This document shows positions 16,124-24,932 of a DNA stretch of 64,000 nt, one piece after another. A program made the translations under genes and the position numbers. Where the stretch lies: NCBI GenBank assembly GCA_003584705.1, contig AP018536.1, forward strand, positions 1,302,001 to 1,366,000. The letters run 5' to 3'. Below the pieces are notes generated by a model, which had not been told where the DNA came from, ran no database searches, and was given only the letters and a program-made list of their open reading frames with translations. Positions within the stretch are counted from its first letter, which is position 1. Each line of letters begins with the position of its first letter. This stretch comes from Lachnospiraceae bacterium GAM79 (lineage in GTDB: Bacteria > Bacillota > Clostridia > Lachnospirales > Lachnospiraceae).

Positions 16124-17944
16124 ATGAGCTTTTTTGATTTACTGAAGATGGTAGGAGGACTTGCATTATTCCTGTATGGAATGAATCTGTTGGGTGACGG
16201 ACTGTCCCGGGCATCTGGCGGACGATTAGAACGCATTCTGGAGAAACTGACCAACAACCCGTTAAAGGCAGTGCTCATGGGTGCGGTGGTCACCGGTGTG
16301 ATCCAGTCCTCCTCCGCTACCACTGTTATGGTAGTCGGATTTGTCAATTCCGGTATTATGAGTCTGAAACAGGCAGTAGGTATCATCATGGGTGCCAACA
16401 TCGGTACCACGGTGACCTCCTGGATCTTAAGTCTGACGGGCATTGAGAGCGATGCTTTCTGGATCCGTATGCTCAAGCCCAGTTCTTTTTCGCCGATTCT
16501 GGCAATCGTGGGTGTGGGTATTTTACTGTTTTCCCATAAAGACAAATTAAAAAATGCGGCAACCATCCTGGTGGGCTTTGCAATTCTGATGTTTGGCATG
16601 GATTCCATGAGCGCAGCAGTTTCACCGCTGGCAGAGGTACCGGAGTTTACCAATCTGCTGATCGAGTTCCAAAATCCCGTATTCGGTGTGCTGGCAGGAC
16701 TCATTCTCACAGCGGTGATCCAGTCTTCTTCCGCATCCGTAGGTATTTTGCAGGCACTGTGCATGACTGGAGCGGTAAGCTTTGGCGCAGCAGTTCCCAT
16801 TATCATGGGACAGAATATCGGTACCTGTGTTACCGCCATGATCTCCGGTATCGGTGCTTCCCGCAATGCAAAACGTGCGGCTCTGATTCATCTGTATTTT
16901 AATATTATCGGAACGATCCTGTTCCTTGGAGTGTTCTATACGGTCAATGCCATTCATCCATTTGCTTTTCTGGGAGAAGTGGCAACACCTTTTGGAATCG
17001 CAGTAGTTCACAGCTGCTTCAATATCGCGGCTACGCTGGTATTGCTTCCCTTCTCCAATGGTCTGGTGAAGCTGGCCTGCCTGACGCTGCCGACCCATGA
17101 GGACGTGAAGGAAATGTCCGAGACAGACAAGACTTTAAGCTTACTGGATGTACGTTTCCTGGAGAAGCCTGCCTATGCCGTAGAGCAGAGCAGACTGGTG
17201 GCTTCTGTGATGGCGGATAAGTCCAGGGAAGCCATGGATCTGGCTATGGAGCTGCTGCATAATTTCGATGAGGCGAAAGCAGAGCAGGTGGCACAGATGG
17301 AGACGGATGTGGACCGCTTCGAGGATGAACTGGGAACCTATCTGGTGAAATTGAGTTCCAAACAGCTTTCCAATAAGGATAGTGAGACTTTAAATACGAT
17401 TCTGCACTGCATCGGCGATTTTGAGAGAATTTCCGATCATGCCCGCAACATCAAGGAAGCGGCACAGGAGATGCATGACAAGCAGCTGGTATTCTCCGAG
17501 AAGGCGCAGGAGGAACTGAAGGTATTCGAGAGAGCGGTACACGATGTGCTGGATCTTACCATGACCAGTTTTAAGAACGGAGATCTGAATCTGGCAAGAC
17601 AGGTGGAGCCGTTGGAGGAAGTCATCGATGGACTGAGCCTGGATGTGAAGCAGCGCCATGTACGCAGACTCCGTAAGGGAAAATGTACCATTGAACTGGG
17701 CTTCATCTTATCCGATGTCATTACGAACTTTGAGCGTGTCAGCGACCACTGCTCCAATATTGCAGTCTGTCTGGTACAGGTGAATGAGGATGAATTCGAT
17801 ACCCACGCTTACCTGGATGAACTGCGCCAGGAAGATAACAAGGACTTCCAGAGCAAAGTGCTGGCATGCCGTGAGAAATACCAGTTACCGCCCACAAAGC
17901 AGGAACGTCTTGCGGAAAAGAATGCAAAACTGCTTGCGGAGTGA
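16124..17944 (+). CDS. Na+/phosphate symporter with C-terminal PhoU domain (NptA/YjbB type)
   Basis: A 606-residue protein. The N-terminal 330 residues have two inverted Na/Pi cotransporter repeats with the diagnostic QSSSATTV and QSSSASVG motifs (both preceded by TGVI or TAVI) and GANIGTTVTSW / GQNIGTCVTA. The C-terminal 250 residues are PhoU-like helices (IGDFERISDHARNI and VITNFERVSDHCSNI). It moves phosphate with sodium; related YjbB of E. coli exports phosphate. It has its own Pho-box array, so it is probably phosphate-regulated, and phoB/phoR follow 57 bases downstream. Direction of transport is not determined by sequence. Confidence 0.93.
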   Translation: MSFFDLLKMVGGLALFLYGMNLLGDGLSRASGGRLERILEKLTNNPLKAVLMGAVVTGVIQSSSATTVMVVGFVNSGIMSLKQAVGIIMGANIGTTVTSWILSLTGIESDAFWIRMLKPSSFSPILAIVGVGILLFSHKDKLKNAATILVGFAILMFGMDSMSAAVSPLAEVPEFTNLLIEFQNPVFGVLAGLILTAVIQSSSASVGILQALCMTGAVSFGAAVPIIMGQNIGTCVTAMISGIGASRNAKRAALIHLYFNIIGTILFLGVFYTVNAIHPFAFLGEVATPFGIAVVHSCFNIAATLVLLPFSNGLVKLACLTLPTHEDVKEMSETDKTLSLLDVRFLEKPAYAVEQSRLVASVMADKSREAMDLAMELLHNFDEAKAEQVAQMETDVDRFEDELGTYLVKLSSKQLSNKDSETLNTILHCIGDFERISDHARNIKEAAQEMHDKQLVFSEKAQEELKVFERAVHDVLDLTMTSFKNGDLNLARQVEPLEEVIDGLSLDVKQRHVRRLRKGKCTIELGFILSDVITNFERVSDHCSNIAVCLVQVNEDEFDTHAYLDELRQEDNKDFQSKVLACREKYQLPPTKQERLAEKNAKLLAE

Positions 17945-18001
17945 GGATTTACCGAGGTATAGTTAAGAAGAGAAAGCACAGTCAGAGAGGAGTGCTGTGA
18001 G

Positions 18002-18688
18002 ATGGCTTTGATCTATGTAGTAGAGGATGACAAAAATATTCAGGAGATCGAGACCTTTGCCCTGGCCAATGTGGGCTATGATGTAAAAGGTTTTGATTCC
18101 GCCATGGATTTCTATGAGGCGCTGAATGATACCACACCGGATCTGATTTTATTAGACATCATGCTGCCGGACGAGGATGGTCTGAGCATTGTGAAAAAGC
18201 TGCGTACCAGACAGGACACGGTGCTGGTGCCGGTGATCATGGTCACGGCGAAGACCACGGAGATCGACAAGGTCAAGGGACTGGATCTGGGGGCAGATGA
18301 TTATATTACGAAGCCCTTCGGTGTCATGGAACTGATTTCCCGGGTAAAGGCAATGCTCAGGAGAAGTCAGAAGAGTCAGGAAAAAGATAAGGTGCTGAAG
18401 CTGGGGAACATTGTGCTGGACCGAGAGAAACATTCTGTCACGGTAGGCAAGGAGCCTGTGGAGTTGACCTACAAAGAATATGAGCTGTTAAAGCTTCTGA
18501 TGACCAATGCGGGCATTGTGACCACCAGAGAACTGATCCTGGACCGCGTCTGGGGAATCGATTTTGAGGGAGAATCCCGGACGTTGGACATGCATATCAA
18601 GACGCTGCGGCAGAAACTGAAGGAAGAGGGCAGTCTGATCAAGACCGTGCGTAATGTGGGATACATTATGAACGGCGAGAAAGCGTAA
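18002..18688 (+). CDS. phoB: Phosphate response regulator (PhoB/PhoP type)
   Basis: A 228-residue OmpR-family regulator: receiver with EDDKNIQ, phospho-acceptor in LILLDIMLPDEDG, Lys in YITKPFG, and a winged helix ending RTLDMHIKTLRQKL...TVRNVGY. Specific assignment to phosphate control comes from its place directly after pstSCAB-phoU and nptA and before a PhoR-like kinase. It should bind the two 11-bp-spaced TTTACA-type arrays seen upstream of pstS and nptA. Confidence 0.85.
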   Translation: MALIYVVEDDKNIQEIETFALANVGYDVKGFDSAMDFYEALNDTTPDLILLDIMLPDEDGLSIVKKLRTRQDTVLVPVIMVTAKTTEIDKVKGLDLGADDYITKPFGVMELISRVKAMLRRSQKSQEKDKVLKLGNIVLDREKHSVTVGKEPVELTYKEYELLKLLMTNAGIVTTRELILDRVWGIDFEGESRTLDMHIKTLRQKLKEEGSLIKTVRNVGYIMNGEKA

Positions 18689-18694
18689 CAGAAG

Positions 18695-20005
18695 ATGAAG
18701 AAAAAGATTAACAAAATGATGATCCTCATTGCCACGGTAACGATTTTGCTTACCATGGTACTGATCACAGTCGTGTATTATGATCTGTTCCGCAGACAGG
18801 TGCTGGAGGATCTGAAAAGCTATGGTTCCCTGTTAAAAAGCTGTTCTTCGGTAGAAGAGATCAAGGAAAACGGAGTGCCGGTGGAATCGGATCTGCGATT
18901 GACGCTGATCGGCAGTGACGGACAGGTATTGTATGATAATGAGGCAGATTCTGTGGCCATGGGGAATCACGCTTCCCGTCCGGAGATCCAGGAAGCCATG
19001 CGGGACGGCGAAGGTGAAGCAGTCCGGAATTCCGAGACCTTGTCCCAGTCCACCTTTTATTATGCCATCCGTCTGGAAGATGGCAGCATCCTGCGACTGT
19101 CCAAGGATGCCAGAAGCATTTACAGCATTTTCAGTCAGGCGCTGCCCATGATGGTGGGGATCTTTGTGGTGCTGCTGGTGCTGTGCATGGTGGCGGCCAG
19201 AGTGCTGACCACGAAGCTGGTGGCTCCCATTGAGAAACTGGCACAGAATATCGGGGAATGTACAGAGATGCAGACCTATGAGGAACTGACACCGTTCATG
19301 ACCATGATCCGCAAACAGCATGAGGACATTATGAAAAATGCCAGAATGCGGCAGGAATTCAGTGCAAATGTGTCTCATGAACTGAAGACCCCGTTGACAT
19401 CCATTTCTGGCTATGCGGAGCTGATCGAGACCGGCATGGCTTCGGAGCAGGATACGGTGCGTTTCGCCCACGGAATTCACAACAGTGCCAACCGCCTGCT
19501 GACATTGATCAACGATATTATCCGGCTGTCGGAGCTGGACGGAACGGAAGAGGAAGCGGATACGGAGCTTTTGAATCTTCATGAAATGGCGCAGAGTTGT
19601 GTGGAAATGCTGGAAATGAGTGCGGAGAAGCACAATGTGACCATAGCGCTGAACGGCACGGAATGCTATGTGACAGCCAATCGTCAGATGATGGAAGAAC
19701 TTTTATATAATCTGTGTGATAACGCGATCCGGTATAACAATCCGGGAGGAAGTGTGGATGTACAGACCTACTCCAGAGAAGGACATACCAATCTCGTGGT
19801 AAAAGACACCGGCATCGGCATCTCCAAGGAGCATCAGGAGAGGATCTTCGAACGCTTCTACCGCGTGGACAAGAGCCGTTCCAAATCTACCGGCGGCACG
19901 GGACTGGGCCTTGCTATCGTAAAACATATCATCGCCAAGAGCCACGCTGAACTGGAACTGGAAAGTGAACCCGGAAAAGGAACGACGATACGGGTGATTT
20001 TCTGA
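18695..20005 (+). CDS. phoR: Phosphate sensor histidine kinase (PhoR-like)
   Basis: A 436-residue kinase: membrane segment at about residues 7-27, an extracytoplasmic part of about 120 residues, a second segment (MMVGIFVVLLVLCMVAARVL), a HAMP-like linker, H-box SANVSHELKTPLTSISGY, N-box YNLCDNAIRYNNPGG, and G-boxes DTGIGISKEHQ and GGTGLGLAIVKHI. Six bases separate it from phoB. It phosphorylates PhoB under phosphate limitation, with PhoU and the Pst complex as likely negative partners. Confidence 0.85.
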   Translation: MKKKINKMMILIATVTILLTMVLITVVYYDLFRRQVLEDLKSYGSLLKSCSSVEEIKENGVPVESDLRLTLIGSDGQVLYDNEADSVAMGNHASRPEIQEAMRDGEGEAVRNSETLSQSTFYYAIRLEDGSILRLSKDARSIYSIFSQALPMMVGIFVVLLVLCMVAARVLTTKLVAPIEKLAQNIGECTEMQTYEELTPFMTMIRKQHEDIMKNARMRQEFSANVSHELKTPLTSISGYAELIETGMASEQDTVRFAHGIHNSANRLLTLINDIIRLSELDGTEEEADTELLNLHEMAQSCVEMLEMSAEKHNVTIALNGTECYVTANRQMMEELLYNLCDNAIRYNNPGGSVDVQTYSREGHTNLVVKDTGIGISKEHQERIFERFYRVDKSRSKSTGGTGLGLAIVKHIIAKSHAELELESEPGKGTTIRVIF

Positions 20006-20027
20006 GAACTTCGAGTTCAAATTTTCT

Positions 20028-20059
20028 AAGACTTCATTCGAGAGAGTGGAGTCTTTTTT
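20028..20059. terminator. Terminator between convergent phoR and the LytTR gene
   Basis: AAGACTTCA (20028-20036) pairs with TGGAGTCTT (20047-20055) with one G-U pair, followed by TTTT. It serves phoR; the minus-strand gene ends on top of it at 20058. Confidence 0.65.
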
Positions 20060-20765
20060 ACGCATGATATTCCGCCAGCAGCTGTTTCGCATAAGCAACA
20101 CAGTCTCTGTGCAGAGCAAATTTTTTGCCATCGCACATGATGACTTTGCGGAAGCCCAGCTTCTCCATGTATCTGCCGTTAAGGATCGTCTTGACGGTGG
20201 GAGCGAAGAAGGTAGGGTGATTCTCTATCTGAGAGAACAAATTGATAGCGGTGGTGGCTACTTTTACGGTGCGGCCGTCCTTCAGGGTGACGATGACATT
20301 CCGGCCTTCTTCTTCGGCGTAGAGGATGTCCGGTTCGGTGACATAGACGGTATCTTCATCCTCTCGAAGCTCTATGAGAGGAACTGCCTTAGACATAATA
20401 TCCAGAGCATGGTCAATACTCTGTCCCAGTTCCGCTACTTTGATGGGCTTGTCCAGAAAAATAACATTTTCCGGATAGGTCTGTTCCCTGTAATTGATCT
20501 TGGAACAGCACAGCACGATGGGTGCGTTGACCCCCTGGGCAATCAGCGCATTTGCCACTTCTGTACCGGTGATGCCTTCCGTCAGACACATATCAATATA
20601 GAAGGCATCGTATTGCATGGGATTGGACAGCAGTGAGGTAGAATTACCGAAAGAATCGGTATAAATGATACCCGTAGACGCTGCTCTTTTGTCGGATTCC
20701 CGCTTTAACAGACGCTCCAGCTGCTTTCTGTCGGCTACATTATCATCACACACTGCTATATGCAT
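20058..20765 (-). CDS. LytTR-family response regulator
   Basis: A 235-residue protein: receiver domain (IAVCDDNVADRKQL, acceptor in AFYIDMCL, Lys in VIFLDKPIK) and a LytTR DNA-binding domain (DILYAEEEGRNVIVTLKDG to KLGFRKVIMCDGKKFALHRD). No histidine kinase gene is adjacent, so it is an orphan regulator. It lies downstream of argG and the DUF1294 gene on the same strand with gaps of 16 and 50 bases, so it may be read from the argG promoter. Target genes are unknown. Confidence 0.8.
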   Translation of the reverse strand: MHIAVCDDNVADRKQLERLLKRESDKRAASTGIIYTDSFGNSTSLLSNPMQYDAFYIDMCLTEGITGTEVANALIAQGVNAPIVLCCSKINYREQTYPENVIFLDKPIKVAELGQSIDHALDIMSKAVPLIELREDEDTVYVTEPDILYAEEEGRNVIVTLKDGRTVKVATTAINLFSQIENHPTFFAPTVKTILNGRYMEKLGFRKVIMCDGKKFALHRDCVAYAKQLLAEYHA

Positions 20766-20815
20766 ATCGATACCTCCCGGACTTTATCTCATATAAAAGA
20801 AGTATAGCATATTTC

Positions 20816-21103
20816 CTATTTGAATAAAAGGGCAAAAAGCAGTACCTGTACCACCAGGATCGCCGGCATTCCGTACTTGAAATACCAGTGCTTCGTCTTA
20901 TGACGGAAGTGCTGCATACCCAGAATACATCCCAGACTGCCACCCAAAAGCGCCGTGAAAAAAAGAGAAGCCTCCGAGATGCGCCAGGCACCCCGGATGG
21001 CTCTTTTTTTATCGACACCCATGATCACATATCCCACAACATTGATGATCACCAGATACAGGATCACCACAGTAATTATAGTCTGTGCAGTTATCATAGA
21101 CAC
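20816..21103 (-). CDS. DUF1294 small membrane protein
   Basis: A 95-residue protein with three hydrophobic segments and the DUF1294 hallmarks MGVDKKRAIRGAWRISE and GGSLGCILGMQHFRHKTKHW. The family is found widely, sometimes fused to cold-shock domains, and has no firm function. It begins 16 bases after the argG stop and probably belongs to the same transcript. Confidence 0.8.
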   Translation of the reverse strand: MSMITAQTIITVVILYLVIINVVGYVIMGVDKKRAIRGAWRISEASLFFTALLGGSLGCILGMQHFRHKTKHWYFKYGMPAILVVQVLLFALLFK

Positions 21104-21119
21104 CTCATTATTTTAATTC

Positions 21120-22346
21120 TTAGTTACCAAGTTTCTTCTCGTTCTCCTGTAACTTCATGGCACGAACCTTCAGAGACAGACCGAACAGATTGATGAAGCC
21201 TTCTGCATCGTGATGGTCGTACAGATCACCGGTGGTGAAGGAAGCCAGGTTCTCATTGTACAGAGAGTAAGGAGAAGTGGTTCCGGCCTTGATGATGTTG
21301 CCCTTGTAGAGCTTGAACTTTACTTCACCGGTCACATATTCCTGGGTTTTCTCGATGAATGCCTGCTCTGCCTCACGAAGAGGAGTGAACCATTTGCCTT
21401 CGTATACCAGACTGGCGAATTTCGCACCCATTTCCTTCTCGAATGCATAGGTATCGCGATCCAGGATCAGCTCTTCCAGCTGCTGGTGAGCCTCCATCAG
21501 GATGGTACCGCCGGGAGTCTCATAGACACCACGGGACTTCATGCCAACGACACGGTTCTCTACGATATCTACGATACCGATACCGTGCTTGCCGCCCAGC
21601 TTGTTCAGGGTACGGATGATATCGGAGACCTTCATCTTCTCACCGTTAACGGAAGTGGGAACACCCTTTTCAAAGGTCATGGTCACATATTCACCCTCAT
21701 CGGGAGCCTTCTCGGGAGTCACACCAAGTACCAGCAGATGCTCGTAGTTAGGCTCGTTGCCGGGATCTTCCAGTTCCAGACCTTCGTGGCTGATGTGCCA
21801 GATATTACGGTCACGGCTGTAGGAAGAATCGGTGGAGAAAGGAAGATGAATGCCATGAGCCTTGCAGTATTCGATCTCGGATTCCCGGGAGTCCATGTTC
21901 CATTTGTCGCTTCTCCAGGGAGCGATGATCTTGATATCGGGAGCCAGAGCCTTGATGCCCAGCTCGAAACGGATCTGGTCGTTACCTTTACCGGTTGCAC
22001 CGTGGCAGATGGCTACAGCGCCTTCTTTTCTGGCAATCTCTACCAGTTTCTTGGCGATCAGGGGTCTTGCCATGGAAGTACCTAACAGATACTTGTTCTC
22101 GTATACGGCATGAGCCTGTACACAGGGAACAATATAATCATCACAGAATTCATCGATAACGTCTTCAATATACAGCTTGGAAGCGCCGCAAGCCTTTGCT
22201 CTCTCTTCCAGACCGTCCAGCTCCTCTGCCTGTCCGCAGTTTACGCAGACGCAGATAACTTCATAGTCAAAATTCTCCTTCAGCCAGGGAATGATAGCGG
22301 TAGTATCCAGACCGCCGGAATAAGCCAAAACTACTTTTTCCTTCAT
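21120..22346 (-). CDS. argG: Argininosuccinate synthase
   Basis: A 408-residue ATP-dependent ligase that joins citrulline and aspartate in arginine synthesis. The N-terminal PP-loop [15 protein letters not shown] and the motifs [23 protein letters not shown] and [13 protein letters not shown] are diagnostic. The start at 22346 is set by CGGAGGATT upstream; the longer in-frame extension to 22469 has no family similarity. The leader contains an interspersed palindrome and, further up, TGCATA-rich sequence that may bind ArgR. Confidence 0.96.
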   Translation of the reverse strand: MKEKVVLAYSGGLDTTAIIPWLKENFDYEVICVCVNCGQAEELDGLEERAKACGASKLYIEDVIDEFCDDYIVPCVQAHAVYENKYLLGTSMARPLIAKKLVEIARKEGAVAICHGATGKGNDQIRFELGIKALAPDIKIIAPWRSDKWNMDSRESEIEYCKAHGIHLPFSTDSSYSRDRNIWHISHEGLELEDPGNEPNYEHLLVLGVTPEKAPDEGEYVTMTFEKGVPTSVNGEKMKVSDIIRTLNKLGGKHGIGIVDIVENRVVGMKSRGVYETPGGTILMEAHQQLEELILDRDTYAFEKEMGAKFASLVYEGKWFTPLREAEQAFIEKTQEYVTGEVKFKLYKGNIIKAGTTSPYSLYNENLASFTTGDLYDHHDAEGFINLFGLSLKVRAMKLQENEKKLGN

Positions 22347-22374
22347 GATAAAATCCTCCGTTTTATAGTGTGTA

Positions 22375-22452
22375 TGATGCCAGGGGCAAAAGCCCTGAAA
22401 ATGCGATGTGCAAAGCACGAAGCAATCTGTAAGTATCAGATGCCAGGATCGT
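22375..22452. repeat. Interspersed palindromic repeat in the argG leader
   Basis: GATGCCAGGGGCAAAAGCCCT, then GTGCAAAGCACGAAGCAATCTG and GTATCAGATGCC. The core GCACGAAGCAATC(c/t)GTA is shared with the copy at 26492-26571. Self-complementary parts (GGGCAAAAGCCC, GTGCAAAGCAC) predict a branched RNA structure. Confidence 0.6.
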
Positions 22453-22481
22453 GTGTTACGCTCTGACAATTACTATACAAC

Positions 22482-22597
22482 ATTATAATCGCAAAAGCAA
22501 GCAGAAAAGTTGCATAAATAAATCAAAAATATGAATAAAACAAATTAAAATATGCACATAAATGCATAGAATGAAAAATATACAGTATATTTATGCA
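22482..22597 (-). promoter_or_regulatory. argG promoter region with ArgR-like sites
   Basis: On the minus strand a -10 TATAAT lies at 22487-22482. Upstream, TGCATAAATATAC (22597-22585, minus) recurs identically before argC. Further TGCATAA and TGCACATAAATGCA motifs occur between 22510 and 22570. They resemble the AT-rich 14-18 bp ARG boxes of ArgR/AhrC. Confidence 0.5.
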
Positions 22598-22662
22598 TAA
22601 AATATGCTATCTGATGCATAGTACGGTAACGACCATATAAGATGCGCCGGAATCGTCAAAAG

Positions 22663-24408
22663 TCAGTCGCTGATCTTTTCAATTCCGGAGATATCACTGT
22701 CGATCATCAGAGAGTAGTTCGTATAATAGACCACGAAGCCAGGCTTGGCACCGGCCGGCTTTTTGACCTGTTTTTTCTGGACATAGTCGATCTCCACCTT
22801 TTCCTGCTCCCTGCCCTTAGAATAGTAGGCAGCAAGCCGGCCGGCCTCTTCAAAAGTCCGGTCCGGCAGTTCCTTCCCTTCGGTCTTTACCACTACATGG
22901 GAGCCGGGAATACCTTTGGCATGGAACCACCAGTCATTTCCGTTGGCGAATTTGAAGGTCAGTTCATCGTTCTGGAAATTATTTTTTCCCACATAAATAT
23001 GAAATCCGTCGCTGCTCAGATAATGGAAGGGCTTGCTGGTGATCTTTGCTTTTTTCGTGCCGCCCTTTCTGCGGATGTAGCCGCTCTGGGTCAGTTCCTC
23101 CTTGATCTCCACCAGATCTTCCTCTTTCAGGGCGATATCCAGGGCCGTGCTGATGGTCTCCAAGTGGTCGATCTCTTCTTTTACCTGAGTAGTCAGTTCG
23201 GACAATGCTTCATAAGTACGCTTTAGCTTTCCGTATTTGTCAAAATATTTCTTCGCATTTTCCGTAGCGGAAAGAGTAGGATCCAGGGGGATCGTCACCG
23301 GTTCGTTGGTATAGTAATTTACCGCCGTGAGAGATTTGTCACCGGGCTTTGCACTGTAACCGTAAGTATTCAACAGTTCTCCGTAGATCCGGTATTTTTC
23401 CCGCTTCTCCGTATCCTTCATCTGGGCCAGCTGCAGATCGTATTTTTTAATATCCCGTTCCAGAGCGGTCTGCACGATACGGCGCAGGTCAGAAGATTTC
23501 TGACGGATCCTGGTCAGGGTATTTTTCTCCGCATAAAAATGCTCCAACAGGGCGGACATGGAGGTGTAGGATTCCAGATGATCCGCTCCGGTGCTGTACA
23601 TGGTCAGGGGAACCGCCGCGTATTCCACGGGGCGGGTGCCGGTGTAAGCGATGCAGGGGGAGAAAGTTTCTTCCTTGATAGAAGTGACCATTTTGGAGAA
23701 AACTTCATACAGGGCATGATGATTCTCTGCCGTCAATGCCGCGGTAGGGCGTTCCCCGTCGATGCCTGCCTCGTGGCACAGTTCCTGTGCCAGTACCGGG
23801 GAGATACCGGTGAAGCTTCCGTAGATTGCCTTGAAGACCGATTGAGGCTTGGCGGCAAGGGTTTCCCGGAAAGTAGTCTCGTCGCAGGTCAGGGCATCCA
23901 GTTTATCCTGGGTGTGGGCGATGAAGTAGGGCTTGCCGGGCAGGACTTCCCGGACACTGCTGACTGCGGCGGATACCCGCTTGATACTGTCGATGATGGT
24001 ATTGTCATCGTTGCAGAAGATCAGGTTGCTGTGTTTGCCCATCAGCTCCATGACCAGCGTCTTGTGGCGCAGATCCCCCATTTCATCCAGATGCTCAATA
24101 TCGATATGCACGATACGCTCCAGCCCCGGCTGGGAAATGTTCACGATACGGCCGTTCTGTAAGTGCTTGCGCAGCAGCATACAGAAGTTGGGGGCCGTCA
24201 TGGGACTGGGTTTGTTGCTCTCCGTCAGATAGATCAGGGGCAGGGAAGCGCTGGCGGACAGAAGCAGTCTCTTTTGTCCGGTGGGCTGCTTGATGGTCAA
24301 CAGCAGTTCGTCATTTTCCGGCTGGGCGATCTTATATAATCGTCCGCCGATGAGTTCTTTTTTTAATTCTGATATTACACAGGCAATGGTAACGCCGTCA
24401 AAAGCCAT
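22663..24408 (-). CDS. rqcH: Ribosome quality-control protein RqcH (NEMF/FbpA family)
   Basis: A 581-residue protein beginning MAFDGVTIACVISELKKEL, the N-terminal NFACT-N domain, followed by helical and coiled-coil parts (RDIKKYDLQLAQMKDTEKRE) and the C-terminal NFACT-R domain (GFHIYVGKNNFQNDELTF, NDWWFHAKGIPGSHVVVKT). RqcH binds stalled 50S subunits and adds alanine tails to the nascent chain. Older annotations call it fibronectin-binding protein. The start at 24408 has AGGAAA upstream; the in-frame extension to 24495 is not family-like. Confidence 0.92.
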   Translation of the reverse strand: MAFDGVTIACVISELKKELIGGRLYKIAQPENDELLLTIKQPTGQKRLLLSASASLPLIYLTESNKPSPMTAPNFCMLLRKHLQNGRIVNISQPGLERIVHIDIEHLDEMGDLRHKTLVMELMGKHSNLIFCNDDNTIIDSIKRVSAAVSSVREVLPGKPYFIAHTQDKLDALTCDETTFRETLAAKPQSVFKAIYGSFTGISPVLAQELCHEAGIDGERPTAALTAENHHALYEVFSKMVTSIKEETFSPCIAYTGTRPVEYAAVPLTMYSTGADHLESYTSMSALLEHFYAEKNTLTRIRQKSSDLRRIVQTALERDIKKYDLQLAQMKDTEKREKYRIYGELLNTYGYSAKPGDKSLTAVNYYTNEPVTIPLDPTLSATENAKKYFDKYGKLKRTYEALSELTTQVKEEIDHLETISTALDIALKEEDLVEIKEELTQSGYIRRKGGTKKAKITSKPFHYLSSDGFHIYVGKNNFQNDELTFKFANGNDWWFHAKGIPGSHVVVKTEGKELPDRTFEEAGRLAAYYSKGREQEKVEIDYVQKKQVKKPAGAKPGFVVYYTNYSLMIDSDISGIEKISD

Positions 24409-24596
24409 AATTTCCTCATTTCTGCTCTTTGGATCCGGGAAAAACAGAACATAAAGAGCCACAAAATAGATATGCTGCAAACGAAAGCACAGCATAGTTA
24501 TTGTAACAGATTTTTATAGGAAAGAAAAGTATGCGGAAAACAGAATGAATATTATTCCACCATAATGCATAAAACCATAAAAATAGTATGAATATA

Positions 24597-24677
24597 TGCA
24601 TAAATATACACAACAATCCGAGAAATGTGCATAAAAATGAAAAAAGTAGTAGACATTTAGACAAAAAGTGGTATCAT
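24597..24677 (+). promoter_or_regulatory. argC operon promoter with ArgR-like operator
   Basis: TGCATAAATATACA (24597-24610), a 13-base match to the site before argG, is followed by TGTGCATAAAAATGAA (24626-24641), then a promoter: -35 TAGACA (24650-24655), 16-base spacer, -10 TATCAT (24672-24677). Confidence 0.5.
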
Positions 24678-24679
24678 GG

Positions 24680-24893
24680 TGTCAGGGTCAAAAGGTCGAA
24701 AAGCCGTTCATGCTTGCATGATAAGGCTTTTGAACTTGTGACCCGCTAAACATGAGGAAGTAGCGATTTGCGTAGCAAATCAGCGGATTCCGAATGTTTA
24801 CAGAATTGCGTGAGCAGCTTGCTGCGAAGCAATTCGTTGACACAAGTATGGCGGCGACAGAAGCAATTCGTTGACACAAGTATGGCGGCGACA
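24680..24893. repeat. Compound hairpins and a 34-bp direct repeat in the argC leader
   Basis: GGGTCA...TGACCC encloses AAAAGCC...GGCTTTT around CATGCTTGCATG (about 24685-24745). At 24763-24784, GCGATTTGCGTAGCAAATC forms a second hairpin. A 34-base unit starting GAAGCAATTCGTTGACACAAG is repeated perfectly at 24826-24859 and 24860-24893. The argC leader is thus about 250 bases long and highly structured. Confidence 0.75.
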
Positions 24894-24932
24894 GAAATAA
24901 AAAACGATGACATAAACAAGAGAGGTAGAAAA

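Noticed and set aside
22347..22469. N-terminal extension of ArgG
   Set aside because: It overlaps a palindromic leader element and lacks similarity; GGAGG directly precedes 22346.
24768..24932. N-terminal extension of ArgC
   Set aside because: The extension reads through leader hairpins and the 34-bp repeat; the ATG at 24933 has a ribosome site and the family N-terminus.
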